Of a DNA stretch of 64,000 nucleotides, positions 12,698 through 25,439 are shown piece by piece. The DNA is taken from positions 2,728,001 through 2,792,000 of the forward strand of contig OX467082.1 in the NCBI GenBank assembly GCA_950106755.1, written 5' to 3'. Position 1 is the first letter of the stretch, and every line of letters starts with the position of its first letter. Made by a program: the position numbers and the translations under genes. The notes beneath the pieces were generated by a model. That model made no database searches. It saw nothing but the letters and a program-made list of their open reading frames with translations, and was not told the DNA's origin. The stretch is from Climacium dendroides. Taxonomy: Eukaryota > Streptophyta > Bryopsida > Hypnales > Climaciaceae.

Positions 12698-15663
12698 ATG
12701 GCAACGAGCGTGGGAGTTGGAGCCTTCGGGGCCCTCACCACAGCACCATCTGCGCCTTGTCGAAGTAGCGATGGCGAATCAAGGGCGTGGAGAAAGGCTA
12801 CGTGGTATGGAGGCTCGGCTCTGGCGCCCAAGCCTTCTCGGCGGTGGAGATCTGGTCAGTGGTCCTGAAGCTCAACTCTTTGGGGTTTTGTGGCTATGGT
12901 GGGTTTAGTGGGATTTCCTTGATTAAGGGAGTCTAGGAGGGTTGGTCTAAACGAGTAGTATTTGTGTTTTTGATCTTGGAGCCACTTACAGCTGGGCAGG
13001 GTTTTGTAAACATAGACTCTACATTTTCAGGTGATGACCAGTTGAATGAAGAATGTGCTGGGAGTTTCTTCGAATAGGGAAGGACTACCACTAGGGTTCT
13101 CCACTTGCCCTTTTGTAGTAATGAATCAAGGTCGGGTTTCGCTGTTCCGAAAGGAACGATGATTTAGGAATGGGGTTTATGTCGGATCATTCTATAGGGT
13201 ATGATCAAATTGGAAGTCATGAGCAGGCGAATGCTTTCAGTCGGAAAGTGTACATGAGGTCAAGAACTCTGCTTCTGTTCACATGGCTAAAGCATTCATA
13301 ACCCTGATCCATGTTGGAGCTATTATCGCGTTGAATTGCATTTAGAATAGAGCTCTTGAAAAGTTTAACCTCTTGCACTACTGAGAAAGGCACTGATTGA
13401 ATTCTGTGAGCACGGTTAGTCATATTTGGGGTATTTATGTAAGAGAATCGTTTCACCACATTTGGGTAGAAATGTGTAGGAAGTGGCACATGAAGGTGCA
13501 TCTGTATGAAGAAGCCAAGGTTCTGGAACTGAGATTGTTATGTGAATGTTGGTGCAGACACATTCAGGGTCCGAGCAGACGCGGGCAGTCGAGGTCCGGA
13601 GGATGGGAGCAGGACATCCACAGTTACCAAAGCAGCTGAGAAGTCTGAAGTGGACAGACTAATTGAGGGAATCTCGTTTGGTCAGCTCTGCGATGAATTC
13701 GAGTGCATCAGTAGTCCGGCTGTCGAAAGAACGGCACGACAGCTTGTGAAGGACATTATGGACATTCGAGAGGGGGAGAGATCGTTGGCGAATTTTGGTT
13801 TCAATGTCGAATATAAGGTACGTTTGAATGGATTTCCATTGGACAAGGGAAGACTACACTAATTTGTCCTATTAGCGAGGGGGGAGGGTAGCATTACCTA
13901 GAAAATTACGCTGTTTTATTTTTGTGGAAATTGGAACAATACAGTAATATTTCAACCTGCACCTATTTAAAATAGTGGAACTTCGGTGAATTAGTGTCAC
14001 ACGCACTTTTAGGACAAATCTATGCAGATGTCGTAGGATACCGAGTATTTATTGTGTTATTTTGCTGATTCTGGCAACTTACGGAGGGTATTTACACGTT
14101 TTGATCATCGGCTCTGCTATATGGCAAACTTTTCTAGTATTTTCGTCGTATGCCTGCTTAATTTTCTTCACTGTATTCATTGCGTTCGTGACCTGCAGGA
14201 TCCAATTCGGTCATTTAAGGGACGAGACAAGTATAAGAGAGCAAACTGGATCAAGAGTGCCTTGGAGAAGCCCACAGTGGTACACTCTTCATCCGTTCAC
14301 TTCTTTGTTGACGTACATAATTGAAGAACATAAGTAAATCTGAATGCCAGCTATTGGTAGACTTTTTAGTTATCCATTGGTTTATATCATTGGTTCCAGT
14401 AAAGAAGAATAGGTTCCCGTACAGCAATTTTTTAGATTCTCTTCATAGTTCGGGAAACTTTTTGAGTTTTACCGGCTAATTTCCTTCAATTCTCATATTG
14501 AATCGTTTTTTCCAGAATTGAGGCCGGTTATTTTCTCTATTTTTTACTCAAAATAGAAATTTTATAGATTTTTGCACCAGTTTTTTGCCGATGTTTTCAA
14601 ATTGCAACCGTTTTTTTTCCCAATTCCTCCGGCTAACTTTGAACTAGCCGCCGGTTTTTTCCGAACATTGAATTTCTCTTCCAGGAAAAACTCTGACCAT
14701 CTCCGATAGGTTCATAGCTTTCCGGCTTTTAGGTCTTCCAACATGATTCAGTTTGAGTAATTTGTTCTTTTTCCGAGTTGTCTTTGAGGCTGGCTGTGCT
14801 TCTGCACCTTTATGTGATTAACTTTATCTTTCTTCTGACCCAGGCAGTGCATGAGATGAAGATGCTTTCCACAAGCATTTTGAACATCAAGTGGACTATT
14901 AAAGGGAAGCCAAAGCTTCCACCAGCATCTGCATTGGGTGGTGAACTTGTGTTGGCTGTCAGTTCAACCTTCACAATGAATCAGATCAGTGGTCAGGTTA
15001 TTCTGCATGAAGATGAATGGGATTTGTCCGCCACAGATCTACCAACGCAGGCTTATTTCTGGACGACGCGACTAGCCTTCACTGCCGTGGAAGGTGGCAA
15101 GGATGTTGCAGACGGTGCGCAAGGGCTGTCAAAGGGACTTGATAAAGAAGGAGACAACAACTTAATCTATCCAGACCCATCTGGTGATCCTAGAAAAGTA
15201 AGCCCACAATGTTCCTCTCTTTTCTTAGATTCACGAACTTTCCTTCTCTAAAAGACCATTGTTGAGGTGGCAAAGGTTCTTAGTGTATATTTTCTTAACT
15301 TTGAACTTGGTACTTGAATCTAATCTTTCGTCGGTTTGAACTCTTTATCCTAGATTTACCAAGTACTTCAAAATTTGTCTGGTCCAAATAGCTTGTTCTC
15401 TTTTATACTTCAATGAATAAGAAAGAACTGGTAAATGAAATTACTCTGTAGTCCTGGAATCATTGTGCGCTATGTCATAAACGACCATGAGAATGTGAAC
15501 TGTAAGGAATTTCGATTGACTACTTCGCAACATCTGACTTTTGATGTTCTGTGTGGTGCAGTTCTTTCAAATGGAAGACAACCCTCAAAAGGATTTTTAC
15601 CAGGTTGGTTTGGTGATTGCACTGCTCTACCTGTTGGTGCAGTTTCTGAGGTTAATTATCTGA
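12698..15663 (+). CDS. DUF2358-type plastid protein, five exons (317 aa)
   Basis: The exons were rebuilt from GT-AG borders and frame: 12698-12854, 13558-13817, 14199-14279, 14844-15197 and 15562-15663. They total 954 nt with phases that close exactly. The N-terminus (MATSVGVGAFGALTTAPSAP...) is Ser/Ala/Arg-rich like a chloroplast transit peptide. The middle holds SEVDRLIEGISFGQLCDEF, then DPIRSFKGRDKYKR, WTIKGKPKLPPASALGG and SGQVILHEDEWDL, the pattern of plant DUF2358 proteins (an NTF2-like fold, function unknown). The last exon encodes FYQVGLVIALLYLLVQFLR, a probable C-terminal membrane helix. The first exon and its join are less certain than exons 2-5; transcripts would settle it. The frame is intact throughout. 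Confidence 0.8.
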
Positions 15664-16194
15664 GCATATATTTGAAGGGCCAGACACAGCTTTTACCGTC
15701 TGGGACCATGTATTTTAGACTAGTTGCATGATGAACACAAAATGTAGATTGTAGATAGGGAGTGAAGAATGTTAGCTACCCGAACCCTAATCTTGTGGCG
15801 GACCACAGCAGATCAGCTTGTAGATCGATTGGAATCAACTCTGATCAGTGTTGTATTTGTAATGATGAGGCAGAAGCAAACATTTCTGTCGTGAGATGTT
15901 TGCGGCAAGGACAGTTTTGTATTTTTGAACACTTTTGCATGTGTGCTGTGAATTGCATCTTTGTAACAATTCTCTCAAAGCTGCTTTTTGTTCTATCATG
16001 CAATCTGTATTTGAACATCATTTTAATTCTTTTTTTCAGTTCTTCTGATCAAACTGGCATTCGAACTAACAATGGCACAAAAAGAATCTCCAATTGCCCA
16101 AGCATATCCTCACCTCTCACAACCAAATCATATTATTATATATTACTAAAATCATAACTCCCTTTGTAATATCACAAATGTTACCAATTAATAT
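15664..16194 (+). other. 3' flank of the DUF2358-type gene
   Basis: Probable 3' UTR and downstream sequence. Open frames present here are not convincing as proteins. A TA-flanked pogo derivative is inserted at 16197. Confidence 0.4.
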
Positions 16195-16196
16195 TA

Positions 16197-17013
16197 GGGG
16201 CTCATGTTTGCTATGTTACGCATTCATTGTATCACATATTATTAAAATTTTGATATATTTGAATAAAATGTATGATAATGATTTTGATAAGTCTTTAAAA
16301 TAATTATTTTAAATATTTTGTTAAAATATTTTCAATCATGCAATCATAAAAATTGTATTTTCACACAATGTGATATTAGCAATTTGCAATCACTTCTGTA
16401 ATATCACTTTTTACAAAGGTTGATATTATAGAAATAATATAGTTGTTGCAATTAAGGTGATATTAAAGAGGATCTATAGGATGATATTATAGAGGTAGCA
16501 AATCCATTGCTTCTCTTGGCTTTACATTTCTTTGCACTTCTATAATTTTGTGCTTTTGTGAGCTTTGAATTAAATTGTTCACAAAGCTTTTGAGATTCAT
16601 GATTTCAATTTTCTATTGCTACTACCAAATGATTTTGAGAAATTTATTCAATTGAAGTAATTTTGGATTTTACAACAATTAAATTGTTCACAAAGTTTTT
16701 GAGATTTATATGTTTTTCTTTTCAATTCTTCAATTTGGGTTGCCATTTTTTGTAACAATAAAGTCGAATTTCTAATGCATTCTAATGTATGTGTATCTTT
16801 TATAGTATTTACCATTGCATATGTTTCATTCATCATTCAATAAATTTCTATTGTACATTTCAATATATGCTTACTTATAAAAAAAAATTATACAAAGATT
16901 TTAGTCATTTTTATTTGAAGATTTATTGAAATTTTGTTCTACATTCTATTTAATACGTAAAAATTCTTATAAAATTCTAATGATGAATGCATAGCATAGC
17001 AAGCGCCAACCGC
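16197..17013 (-). mobile_element. 817-bp TA-flanked pogo-like non-autonomous element
   Basis: TA at 16195-16196 precedes GGGGCTCATGTTTGCTATG. The other end, read on the minus strand, is GCGGTTGGCGCTTGCTATG followed by TA at 17014-17015. The two ends share TTGCTATG, TA.GCATTCAT and an AATTTT stretch. Positions 16390-17013 are the inverted equivalent of 5477-6070 in the pogo-like element, so this is an internally deleted or short relative. It keeps the 62-codon ORF (16648-16836, minus). Confidence 0.75.
16648..16836 (-). CDS. Second copy of the small conserved element ORF
   Basis: 62 codons from MMNETYAMVN to IQNYFN, differing from the copy at 5653-5841 at about six residues and equal in length. 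No domain is recognised. Its survival as an open frame in a non-autonomous element is the only argument that it may be more than chance. Confidence 0.3.
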   Translation of the reverse strand: MMNETYAMVNTIKDTHTLECIRNSTLLLQKMATQIEELKRKTYKSQKLCEQFNCCKIQNYFN

Positions 17014-17015
17014 TA

Positions 17016-19794
17016 GTGACGATGCTAAATAAATAAAAGTTAACTCCAGTCCAAACATTCTCCCCACTAGTTCTTTTTTTTTTTGCACCATGGGTCTAGA
17101 TTGCACCAGCATGTTCTTTTTGGCGATATGTCATCAGTTCTGACATAAGAAAACCTGATGTCCCTCCAAATGTAATGCAATGGCATGCTGCCAGGAACAC
17201 AAGTTCTGCAATAAAAAAGAACAATGTTGGATTGCACCATTTCAAAATAAATTTCTACTTTTTGCCAAAAAAAGTATACATTTTTTTTGCTACAAATTTC
17301 CCATTTCTATAAAAAAAAATGTGGATGAAGTTGCCAAATTTGGATGAAAAAGTGTGAAAAGTATTTTTAGTTCAAAAAGATGGATGAATGTAGAAATATG
17401 ATGCTTCACCAAATTCTAAATGATTGTCATCTTTTTCAAAAAGTAAAAAATAAGGGCTACTTTCCACCATTTACATCTCCCAAGAGACCATGATTTCCAA
17501 GAAATTCATAATCAAGATTCACAAGTAGGAAGTCTTATTCATAGAAAATGACTTAGGCTATGGTTACTACACCTTGGCTAGAAGCAAAAGAAAGATGGCA
17601 AAATGGTCCTCTCCTTTTATTACCCTTTACTAAGCTTCATTTCTTGATCTACTCTCAATATTCCCACTTATGGTAACTTTGCTACCAACTCATAGGATCC
17701 TAACAACCTATTCATCTTTGTCATTAGGCAATGAAGTCACTAGAATCCTACTCCAAGGCATTGCAAGTTATCCTATCCACTAGTAATTTTTTATACTCAT
17801 GAATACCTATCAAAAAAATAAACAGAGGCTAGCTCAACTGTTAAATTTAATAATTTTTTGAAATACAAAAGAACTACAAGCAACTCATCTAGACATCCTC
17901 ATCATAAGAAAACTTCCTCAAGCATATTCCCAAATAAAGATTACTAAAGTCTTAACCTTTTATTGCCTAAATCCTTTTTAATCCTTGAATTAACCTTTTA
18001 TTGCCTAAATCCTTTTTAATCCTTGAAGGACCATGGTTATGTTTTCAACAAAAAAGCTCTGAAACTACCATTTCTAGTACAAGCATCAAATTTTAGAAAA
18101 AAATTATTTTTGGACACATGTAACCATAGGATCTTCTATTACTTTGGTTTGAGAAGATGTGGGAAATATTTCGGAAATTTCTACCATGTAGGTTGCAAGA
18201 TATTAGCATTTGAAGTGACAAAAACCATTTTTTTGACCTTGCAAAAAACTAGGGAGCTACACTTCACAAGATCACATTTGTATGAAAAAATGTCCAAAAT
18301 GGTGGTGGTTCTTTGGATTCATTCTTGAAGGCAAGTTGGCTATATGTTTGAAAATTTTTAGATCATTTGGAATTGTGCAACATGTAGGAAAAAAATTGTA
18401 AGTAGAAAGTAGAGAATGATTCAAAATACAAAATTGTTAACAATTAATTTATTGAATTAAAAAATTCCAATCCAATGGATGAAATGTTGTAATAAACAAT
18501 CTATATCTTATGATTTTATTTTTTTCACAAAATATTGAAAATTGAGTAAAATAAAGGACTTCAAAGTTTATTTTAAAGCAGAGAATCCATAACTACCTAC
18601 AAACTAAAATTCCTCATAACTTTTGACTCATTGATCAAAATGGAATGATTCAAAGAAAATTCTAGAATATCTATATTGCTAGAAACACATATTGGTCCTT
18701 TTGGGTTAAATTTGTAGACAATTTTGCTTATATATTTGTATAAATTCATCAAAGTGATTATAAAGAAAGGTTCTATTTTAAAAATTCATGTATTATTGAG
18801 AAGTTATTTGGATGAAATAGAGTTTTGAAGCACTCCCTTCATCATTCTAGAGATTGCAGAGTGCTAAGAGGTTAAGTGGGATGAATACAATTTAACTTCA
18901 ATAGTTTTAGGCAAGGTAATAACAACAATGTTATTATAAGTCATGAAATACAATATTGTCCTTCATTTGATCCCTTCTTTCTACTTATATTATTAATTAG
19001 ATTTACATACATTCCATAGCACATTTCATCCTCAAATTGTAGTCTAGATTCTTCACAATCTCCAATGTAGTAAATATAGTATGTCAATCGTGCTATGACG
19101 TGTTTGTACAATCCTAGAAACTCTTAGTAGAGCCACATAATATTTCAATAGCCTTCATGCCCATTGCCTTTCCTTCATATACCCTACTCATCACATTAAA
19201 CATCTACTTGTCCATTTAGCTATTGAATAAGTATTTTTGAATGTAGAATATTTTATACCATCTACTACAGAGCCAAGGTAGTGACAATGTATGCTACTAA
19301 ATTATGCACAAAAATCCCTCTACATTCTTGATATGAAACAAATAATTTAGAGAGAAAGAAAAAAACCTAAACATTGTTGTTAGAATGCATCCATCTATGT
19401 GAGCCAAACTTTTTATAAATTTTACTAATTTATAAAAAATTCTGAAAAATAAAATAAAAAATTTCAACAATTTTTCTGCTCCAATTAGAAAGGAACATAA
19501 TTGTTACCAAGGTCATTGAATTAACCATCAAGATTAAAGACTTTGTTTGAGAGCGTTCTACAAATCAAAGGATCATTTTTTGAATTTGAAAAGTTACTTT
19601 TTGGTGTCATACATACCTAAATTGATCTTTGAACTATAAAGTATTTGTAAATATTTAAAAAAATATAATATATAAGAGAATTAACACAAGAATCTACAAA
19701 TATTTAAATGGATGACAAAAACAAGACTTTATGTGCTTGACATGTTTTTGTTCATTTCTTGTTTGGAATTTGAACACTTCATCAATTTAAGGGG
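17016..19794. other. AT-rich intergenic DNA with small repeats
   Basis: No gene is supported. 17231-17455 is the inverted partner of 90-325. A 36-bp direct duplication lies at about 17953-18026 (TTATTGCCTAAATCCTTTTT twice). The rest is AT-rich without recognisable structure. Confidence 0.5.
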
Positions 19795-19798
19795 TTAG

Positions 19799-20708
19799 CC
19801 CCTAAAGCCCCGAGGGTGTTTTCTGTCAAAAATGACTCAAAGTTGCCACTTTTGTTGCGTTCACCTAAGAAAACCAAAAGATTATGGTTTTTCAAAATCC
19901 AACTATAGGATCTTGTATTTACTTGTTTGAAAACATGTGGTAAAATTTTCATCAAATTTGAATGCATAGATTGCAAGATATTTGCATCCAAAGTGAAGAA
20001 AACAAGTTTTTTTGCAACTTGCTTGACTAGATTTTTTGGCTTTGCATCTTTTTTGCTAAAACTTTTTGCACTATTAATTTTGATTTTCTAAATTTTTATG
20101 TTGAATAGTTGAGTTGATAATATAAGGAAAAAATTTTAACAAAAAAACACTTAATTTTCACTCATTAAAAAATTGTTAAGTAGAAGTAGATTAGAGATTG
20201 AAGGAAAAACTAAATCATTAATAGTTTTAAGATGGAATTGACATATGATAATTCCAAAAATGAGATTGTTCTAGAAATCAAACCTAACCTTTTCTAAAAG
20301 TTTTTTTTGGGAAAATTGTAAAAATTGCATTCACAAATGAATCTAAAAGTTATTTTTTCAAGAAGATGCTTAAATTGCTCGAAAAACTAAGATTGTCCAT
20401 AACTTTCTCATGACTAGTCCAAATGGAATGAATAAAAGCTTCAAATGTAGACAAAAATATAAGATTTTAGGAAAAAATATTTTGACTTTTTTTTATTTTT
20501 TTGTGCTACCCGTTGACTTTTGTTTTTGGCTTATTGTGTCATAGCTTTTTTCCTTGGGCACCAATTGAAACAAAAACTATATATTCACAAAGATCTCAAC
20601 AAACTCCACAACCTCAAAAAATCTCAAAAACATTCACTACAAATTGAGACAATAGGAACCTACCTAGACCCAAATTGTCTCCTAAAAAGACAAACAGTCC
20701 TTTAGGGG
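19799..20708 (+). mobile_element. TTAA-flanked element, copy b
   Basis: The left border is TTAG then CCCCTAAAGCCC; the right end is GTCCTTTAGGGG followed by TTAA at 20709-20712. The interior matches the copy at 2371-3275 in opposite orientation. Length (910 bp) is close to that copy (905 bp). No transposase is encoded; the open frames inside are not conserved between copies. Confidence 0.6.
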
Positions 20709-21002
20709 TTAATGTCTAAAATTTTTTAGAATTATTGGACAATTTTGCATTTGAAATTTTTTTCTTATATCTTTACACAAATAAACTACTTAATACAATT
20801 CATCAAATTAAAAATAGAATGCATGTTTACTTCAAAAATTAGGAAATTTTTCATCACCTCGCTATAATATGCCCATTAAAAAAAAAGTGGTTGGATTTGG
20901 TGCAATGAAGGATGCAAGAGACTAAAAAAATAGCTAATTTCTACTGGTTGTTTGGACAGAATATTTAACATTATTTCAAAATTAAGGATTCAATATTATT
21001 AA

Positions 21003-21969
21003 CTCTTCAAGGCCCTAGGCCTTTTTGGGTCTAAGAACATCATTCCTTTTGAAATGTTATAAGTCTAAATATCACTAAGGTATAGAAATCTCAACCGTAC
21101 AATCTTATAGTATACATGTTGCAAATGTCATGGATCAATTTTGGAGTCATTTGGTCACAGGGATTGTAAGATAATAATATTTTAGTATTCAAAATTCAAA
21201 AAGGATGCTGAAATTTTTCTTGCAACACATTTGGAGGTGAAATTTGATTTCTAAACTTTTTCAAATGAAGAAACTTTAAACTATAAAGTTCTTGGAAATT
21301 AGCATAAAAATACATTGGTGAAAGAAAATATCATTCAATTGATTCATTGTGTCTACAAAATGGCTTTGAAATGTCAAGAAAAGTTGCAAAAAAACACATC
21401 CAAGGTTGAACCTCCTTCTCTTAAAATGACTCTCAATCACTCATAACTTCTTGAATTGATATGAAATTTTATCCACACAAACTAAACTAGTATGCACAAC
21501 TTTCCCAAAAAACAATATTGAAAATGGGCATTGTATGAAGAAGAAATAAGCTGTCAAAGTTCATTGTAATAATAAACTATTAAGGTTTTGAACTTTGAAT
21601 TGCTCTAAAACATTCAAATCATCTTCGATTGATATGAAAATTTTACGATAATAACTAGACTTCAAGGGAAATATGATCTAATAAATTTTATTGAAAACAA
21701 ACATTGGATGAAGAAGATACAAGCCCCCAAAGTTACAGCCATCAAATGCAGTTTGATGAACTCAAATTGAACCTATGAACTTCGATTGGCTTCCGAAAAA
21801 TCAGTGCATCTTAGATTGATCTAAAAATCTTACTACACAAACTAGACTAGTATGCGCAACTTTTCCAACAAGTTTTATTGAATTCAGACATTGGATGCAA
21901 AAGTTACAACACTTTGAATTGGACTCAAACTATGTGAGGCGACTTTTGAGCCCCTCGGGCGTTGAGGGG
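21003..21969. mobile_element. TTAA-flanked element, copy c
   Basis: TTAA at 20999-21002 is followed by CTCTTCAAGGCCC. The right end GGGCGTTGAGGGG is followed by TTAA at 21970-21973. Ends are imperfectly inverted. The interior is non-coding and differs from copies a and b. Confidence 0.45.
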
Positions 21970-22269
21970 TTAACCTACAAGATCTTGTAGATTCAAACAA
22001 TTGGATGCCATTGAATTTACAAGATCTTGAAATTTATGGATTTGTAAAATTGTAGTTTTCTGAAATGAAAATTATAAAATTATAATTATAAGTTAATAAA
22101 CTCCCTAAACTTGTATATTGTTAAGGGGACCCATACTAATTAATCAACATTACACACCATATAAATATCTCCCTTTTCTTGCATATTGAAGTGTCCAAAA
22201 GCTAATACACCATGTTTCAATCATCTATAATTTTCATAATAATTACCTTTAATTTTTTGATCCCTTTAA

Positions 22270-22931
22270 CCCTAAAGTGCTCTGACATCTATTTTTTAGA
22301 CAATGAATAAATTTAGATTCTTGTTTCTATCTTGTTTCTACTTGAATGAAAGTCATTCTAAATTTGGGTGATACTTGATTAAGTTCTTATCTTATCTAAT
22401 GGTTGGATTTGGTGTTATTAGAGTACATATTTTTCTAAAATTACAAATGTGGAAGTGTGTCAAGTAGTCAAATTGCCTTGAAAATTGCATTGATTCTAGT
22501 TCAAAACTAGGTTTCCAAAAATGAGGTCATAGTTGTAAAGAATACAAAAATTTCAAAAAATCATCATGTGAAGAGAACCTCATTTCAAATACATTCCAAC
22601 AAGTTTTGCTTAAAAAATGATAATATTTTACTTGTAATTGAATTTAGAAGGAATTTTGAAATTTTCCTTTTCAAATTTATAGAAAATTATTGGTGATAGC
22701 ATTGGTGAATCTAATGTAAAACTCAAAATTTACAACTTTTCTTTGTACTCCCTCTGTCTCAAAATAAAACCAATGTTTCTTTTGTATTTTACAAAAGAAA
22801 TACCAGTCTTATTTTGGATCTTATTTTGAAACAGAGGAAGTATATTAGTTCCAAAATATTCTTCCAAATTGTACTTTATAATGTTTTTTCCCAAATCATC
22901 AATTTTGGAGAAGACTCTAGATGTTTAGGGA
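22270..22931. mobile_element. TTAA-flanked element, copy d, with a nested Stowaway
   Basis: TTAA at 22266-22269 is followed by CCCTAAAGTGCTCTG. The right end is AGATGTTTAGGGA followed by TTAA at 22932-22935. The Stowaway-like element at 22748-22840 sits inside it and so inserted later. Confidence 0.5.
22748..22840. mobile_element. Stowaway-like MITE (93 bp)
   Basis: It starts CTCCCTCTGTCTCAAAATAA and ends TTATTTTGAAACAGAGGAAG, with TA on both sides (22746-22747 and 22841-22842). The CTCCCTC.GTC start and TA target duplication are the hallmarks of plant Stowaway elements of the Tc1/mariner superfamily. Confidence 0.85.
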
Positions 22932-22942
22932 TTAATATCCCT

Positions 22943-23305
22943 ATTTAGTGTTGTTTGTTTCTATTACATAGTTTTCCAATTTATAAATTCATACATTTGT
23001 AAAGTTAAATTTTGCTTTGTAAGTTACAAAATTTCAACATTTTCTTCAATTTGAAGAACACCAAAATGATTTCATTTCTGCAATTAACTTAAACGGTTTG
23101 GGTGTAGTTTCTTTGTTGCGAAGTAGATACACCTTGCAATGCAAAGACAAGGGTTAAACAATACAGCCACTAAAATGGAAATTCTATTCTCCTCAACCCT
23201 TCAGAAACCCATTCCAAAAACAAAGTCACAGCCCATGGAAATCTTACAAATAACTACACGATAATTATTAGAAAATACTAATCTCACTTAGAGAACCAAA
23301 CGCAT
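22943..23305. other. Intergenic, nothing recognised
   Basis: AT-rich DNA between the TTAA-flanked element and the minisatellite. No gene seen. Confidence 0.4.
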
Positions 23306-23560
23306 CCAAGCAATATTGCAGACAACTCCCACTCAATATTGCAGACAACTCCCACTCCCGACGAAAGATGCAATGCAATCCAGAGAAATCGAACAATATT
23401 GCAAACAACTCCCACTCAATATTGCAGACAACTCCCACGACGAAAGATGCAATGCAATCCAGAGAAATCGAACAATATTGCAAACAACTCCCACTCAATA
23501 TTGCAGACAACTCCCACTCCCGACAAAAGATGCAATGCAATCCAGAGAAATCGAACGTCA
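23306..23560. repeat. ~83-bp minisatellite
   Basis: Three imperfect units are built from AATATTGCAGACAACTCCCA (doubled) and GATGCAATGCAATCCAGAGA. One unit lacks part of the CTCCCGAC segment. Open frames in several phases here reflect the repeat and are not evidence of proteins. Confidence 0.85.
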
Positions 23561-23784
23561 AAATCAAAGTAGGAAGCTGAACAAATAACATAAAGTAGGC
23601 TTTGATTTTGGAGACTTTAGAAGGTAGACTATGAACTTCATCTCAATACCACAAGTAAGGAGAAAAGTGGAATTTATTTTTTGTATAATAAAAATACAAC
23701 CACGTTGTCAAATCATGGCACTCCACCCCTGGTCAAGAAATTATGATTTTACAAGAGCCGATCAATCACAAATATGCTTCATCG

Positions 23785-24095
23785 ATCTCCACCAAGTCTG
23801 CTACTCTTCTCCGCTTCGTCACTTATCTCCACCTCCTTTCCGATTCGTCGCCTGTCTCCACCAAGTCTGCTACTCTTCTCCGCTTCGTCACCTATCTCCA
23901 CCAATCTCCACCTCCTTTCCGCTTCGTCGCCGATCTCCACCAAGTCTGCTACTCTTCTCCGCTTCGTCACTTATCTCCACCTCCTTTCCGATTCGTCGTC
24001 TATCTCCACCTCCTTTCCGCTTTGTCGCCGATCTCCACCAAGGTTCCACTTCGTCGCCGATCTCCACCAGTCTGCTACTCCTTTCCACTTCGTTG
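23785..24095. repeat. ~60-66-bp pyrimidine-rich minisatellite
   Basis: Repeated words ATCTCCACCAAGTCTGCTAC, TCTTCTCCGCTTCGTCAC and CTCCACCTCCTTTCCG alternate in about five imperfect units. The strand asymmetry (C/T on plus) makes long false open frames in all phases. Confidence 0.85.
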
Positions 24096-25400
24096 AGTGT
24101 GCTAACAACTCCTACACGGTCACGACTTTTGTAAGTGATGGGCCAGAAAATGAAATAACAGACTACTCATCACTCCCTTCATTCATCATGAAAACCGCTA
24201 AGGTAATCTCACTGAATTTTTATCCTTTGGAAAAACAAACCCCCAAAACTTCTTCCCTAAAATGTACAGCTTCTGCATGGGATAGAATTTGGGTACAACA
24301 ACACAATGAAAGCTAAAAATCACCTTATTTGCATGTGCCCTCTACACTTGCCCCGTGACTTGGCCACTTTGAAGCTGATCTTCTTTGACAAAAGCAAGAA
24401 TGTGCATACGGTCCATTCAAGCAAAACTGAATGAATAAGAGGCAAAGCGACAGCAACAGATATTACTAGAAATAGCTATCTATTCAGTATATATGGCTTC
24501 CAATAGGAGCTGCATTATAAAATACGCGCTTTGAGTTTCTTCGTTTTTGCAGTGTCCAAAAAATACATGGAGAGAATGGAAAATTCTCTTCAATTGTCAA
24601 CAAGACCAATCAAAAACGAAGAAAATCAGATGCTCAGTCGGATGCTTTTAAGTAACACTTCCTTCCTTACTCTAAAATTGAAGACCAAGAGTCAAAAGAA
24701 CCGAGTAAAATACCTGCATGTCAGACGCAAATGCACAAATCTTATTCTCCATAGACTGCAAATGGTTACAAGCGCTGCACAATCCATTCCATTCGCTCCA
24801 TTCCCGTGCTACCGTTCCAAACTACGAGGAGTCAAAAAGTTCCGAATGTATATTATTAATGACACAGCTCCCTTTAACCACCACTAATATACCCGAGGAG
24901 CAAATCATCTCCGTACATCCAAATCTCACTTATCATATTCATAAGCCACGAAGAAAATCTACCTCTTCCAAGCCGAATTAAATCCCGCATGTGATATAAC
25001 GACACTAAAAGTCAAGAGAAATAAGTGGTGGTAAACCTAAGCCTGAAATTTCCTCACGTAATTTCCTCAACGTTAATGTTCAGTGACGTGCCGACCACTC
25101 TTCCAAAGCGTAATCTCTTCACAATCTGACGGTTTATAAATATCACACCGACACTAAATCTCATCCAAGCAGGACTCCATGCTCAAATCTTCCTCTCAAA
25201 TTGCAGTTTCGACATGTAACCCTCCATCAGCGTTTCATATAGCATCTACACATGCACACCCGTACTCCACTTCTGTCGACCAGCAATACACATCATCCAC
25301 TGCATTCAATCTGCAAAACAAATGTTATCCCACTGACACCTAGATCCTAAGGACAAAAGTAGTAGAAAAACGTAAAGCAATATAAATCAAAACAAACTTC
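24096..25400. other. Intergenic, no gene recognised
   Basis: Base composition is more balanced than in the AT-rich zones, but no open frame looks like a known protein and no splice-consistent gene could be built. It may be the decayed left flank of the following array. Confidence 0.35.
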
Positions 25401-25439
25401 ACAAAACAAATCAGTCCAGGAGATAAAAACTCCCCAAAT

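Noticed and set aside
23268..23591. Open frames on both strands across the 83-bp repeat
   Set aside because: They repeat the same peptide in different phases, which is the repeat unit and not a gene.
23631..24316. Long Ser/Pro/His-rich open frames (up to 180 codons)
   Set aside because: They arise from the pyrimidine-rich minisatellite; three phases are open at once and no domain is present.
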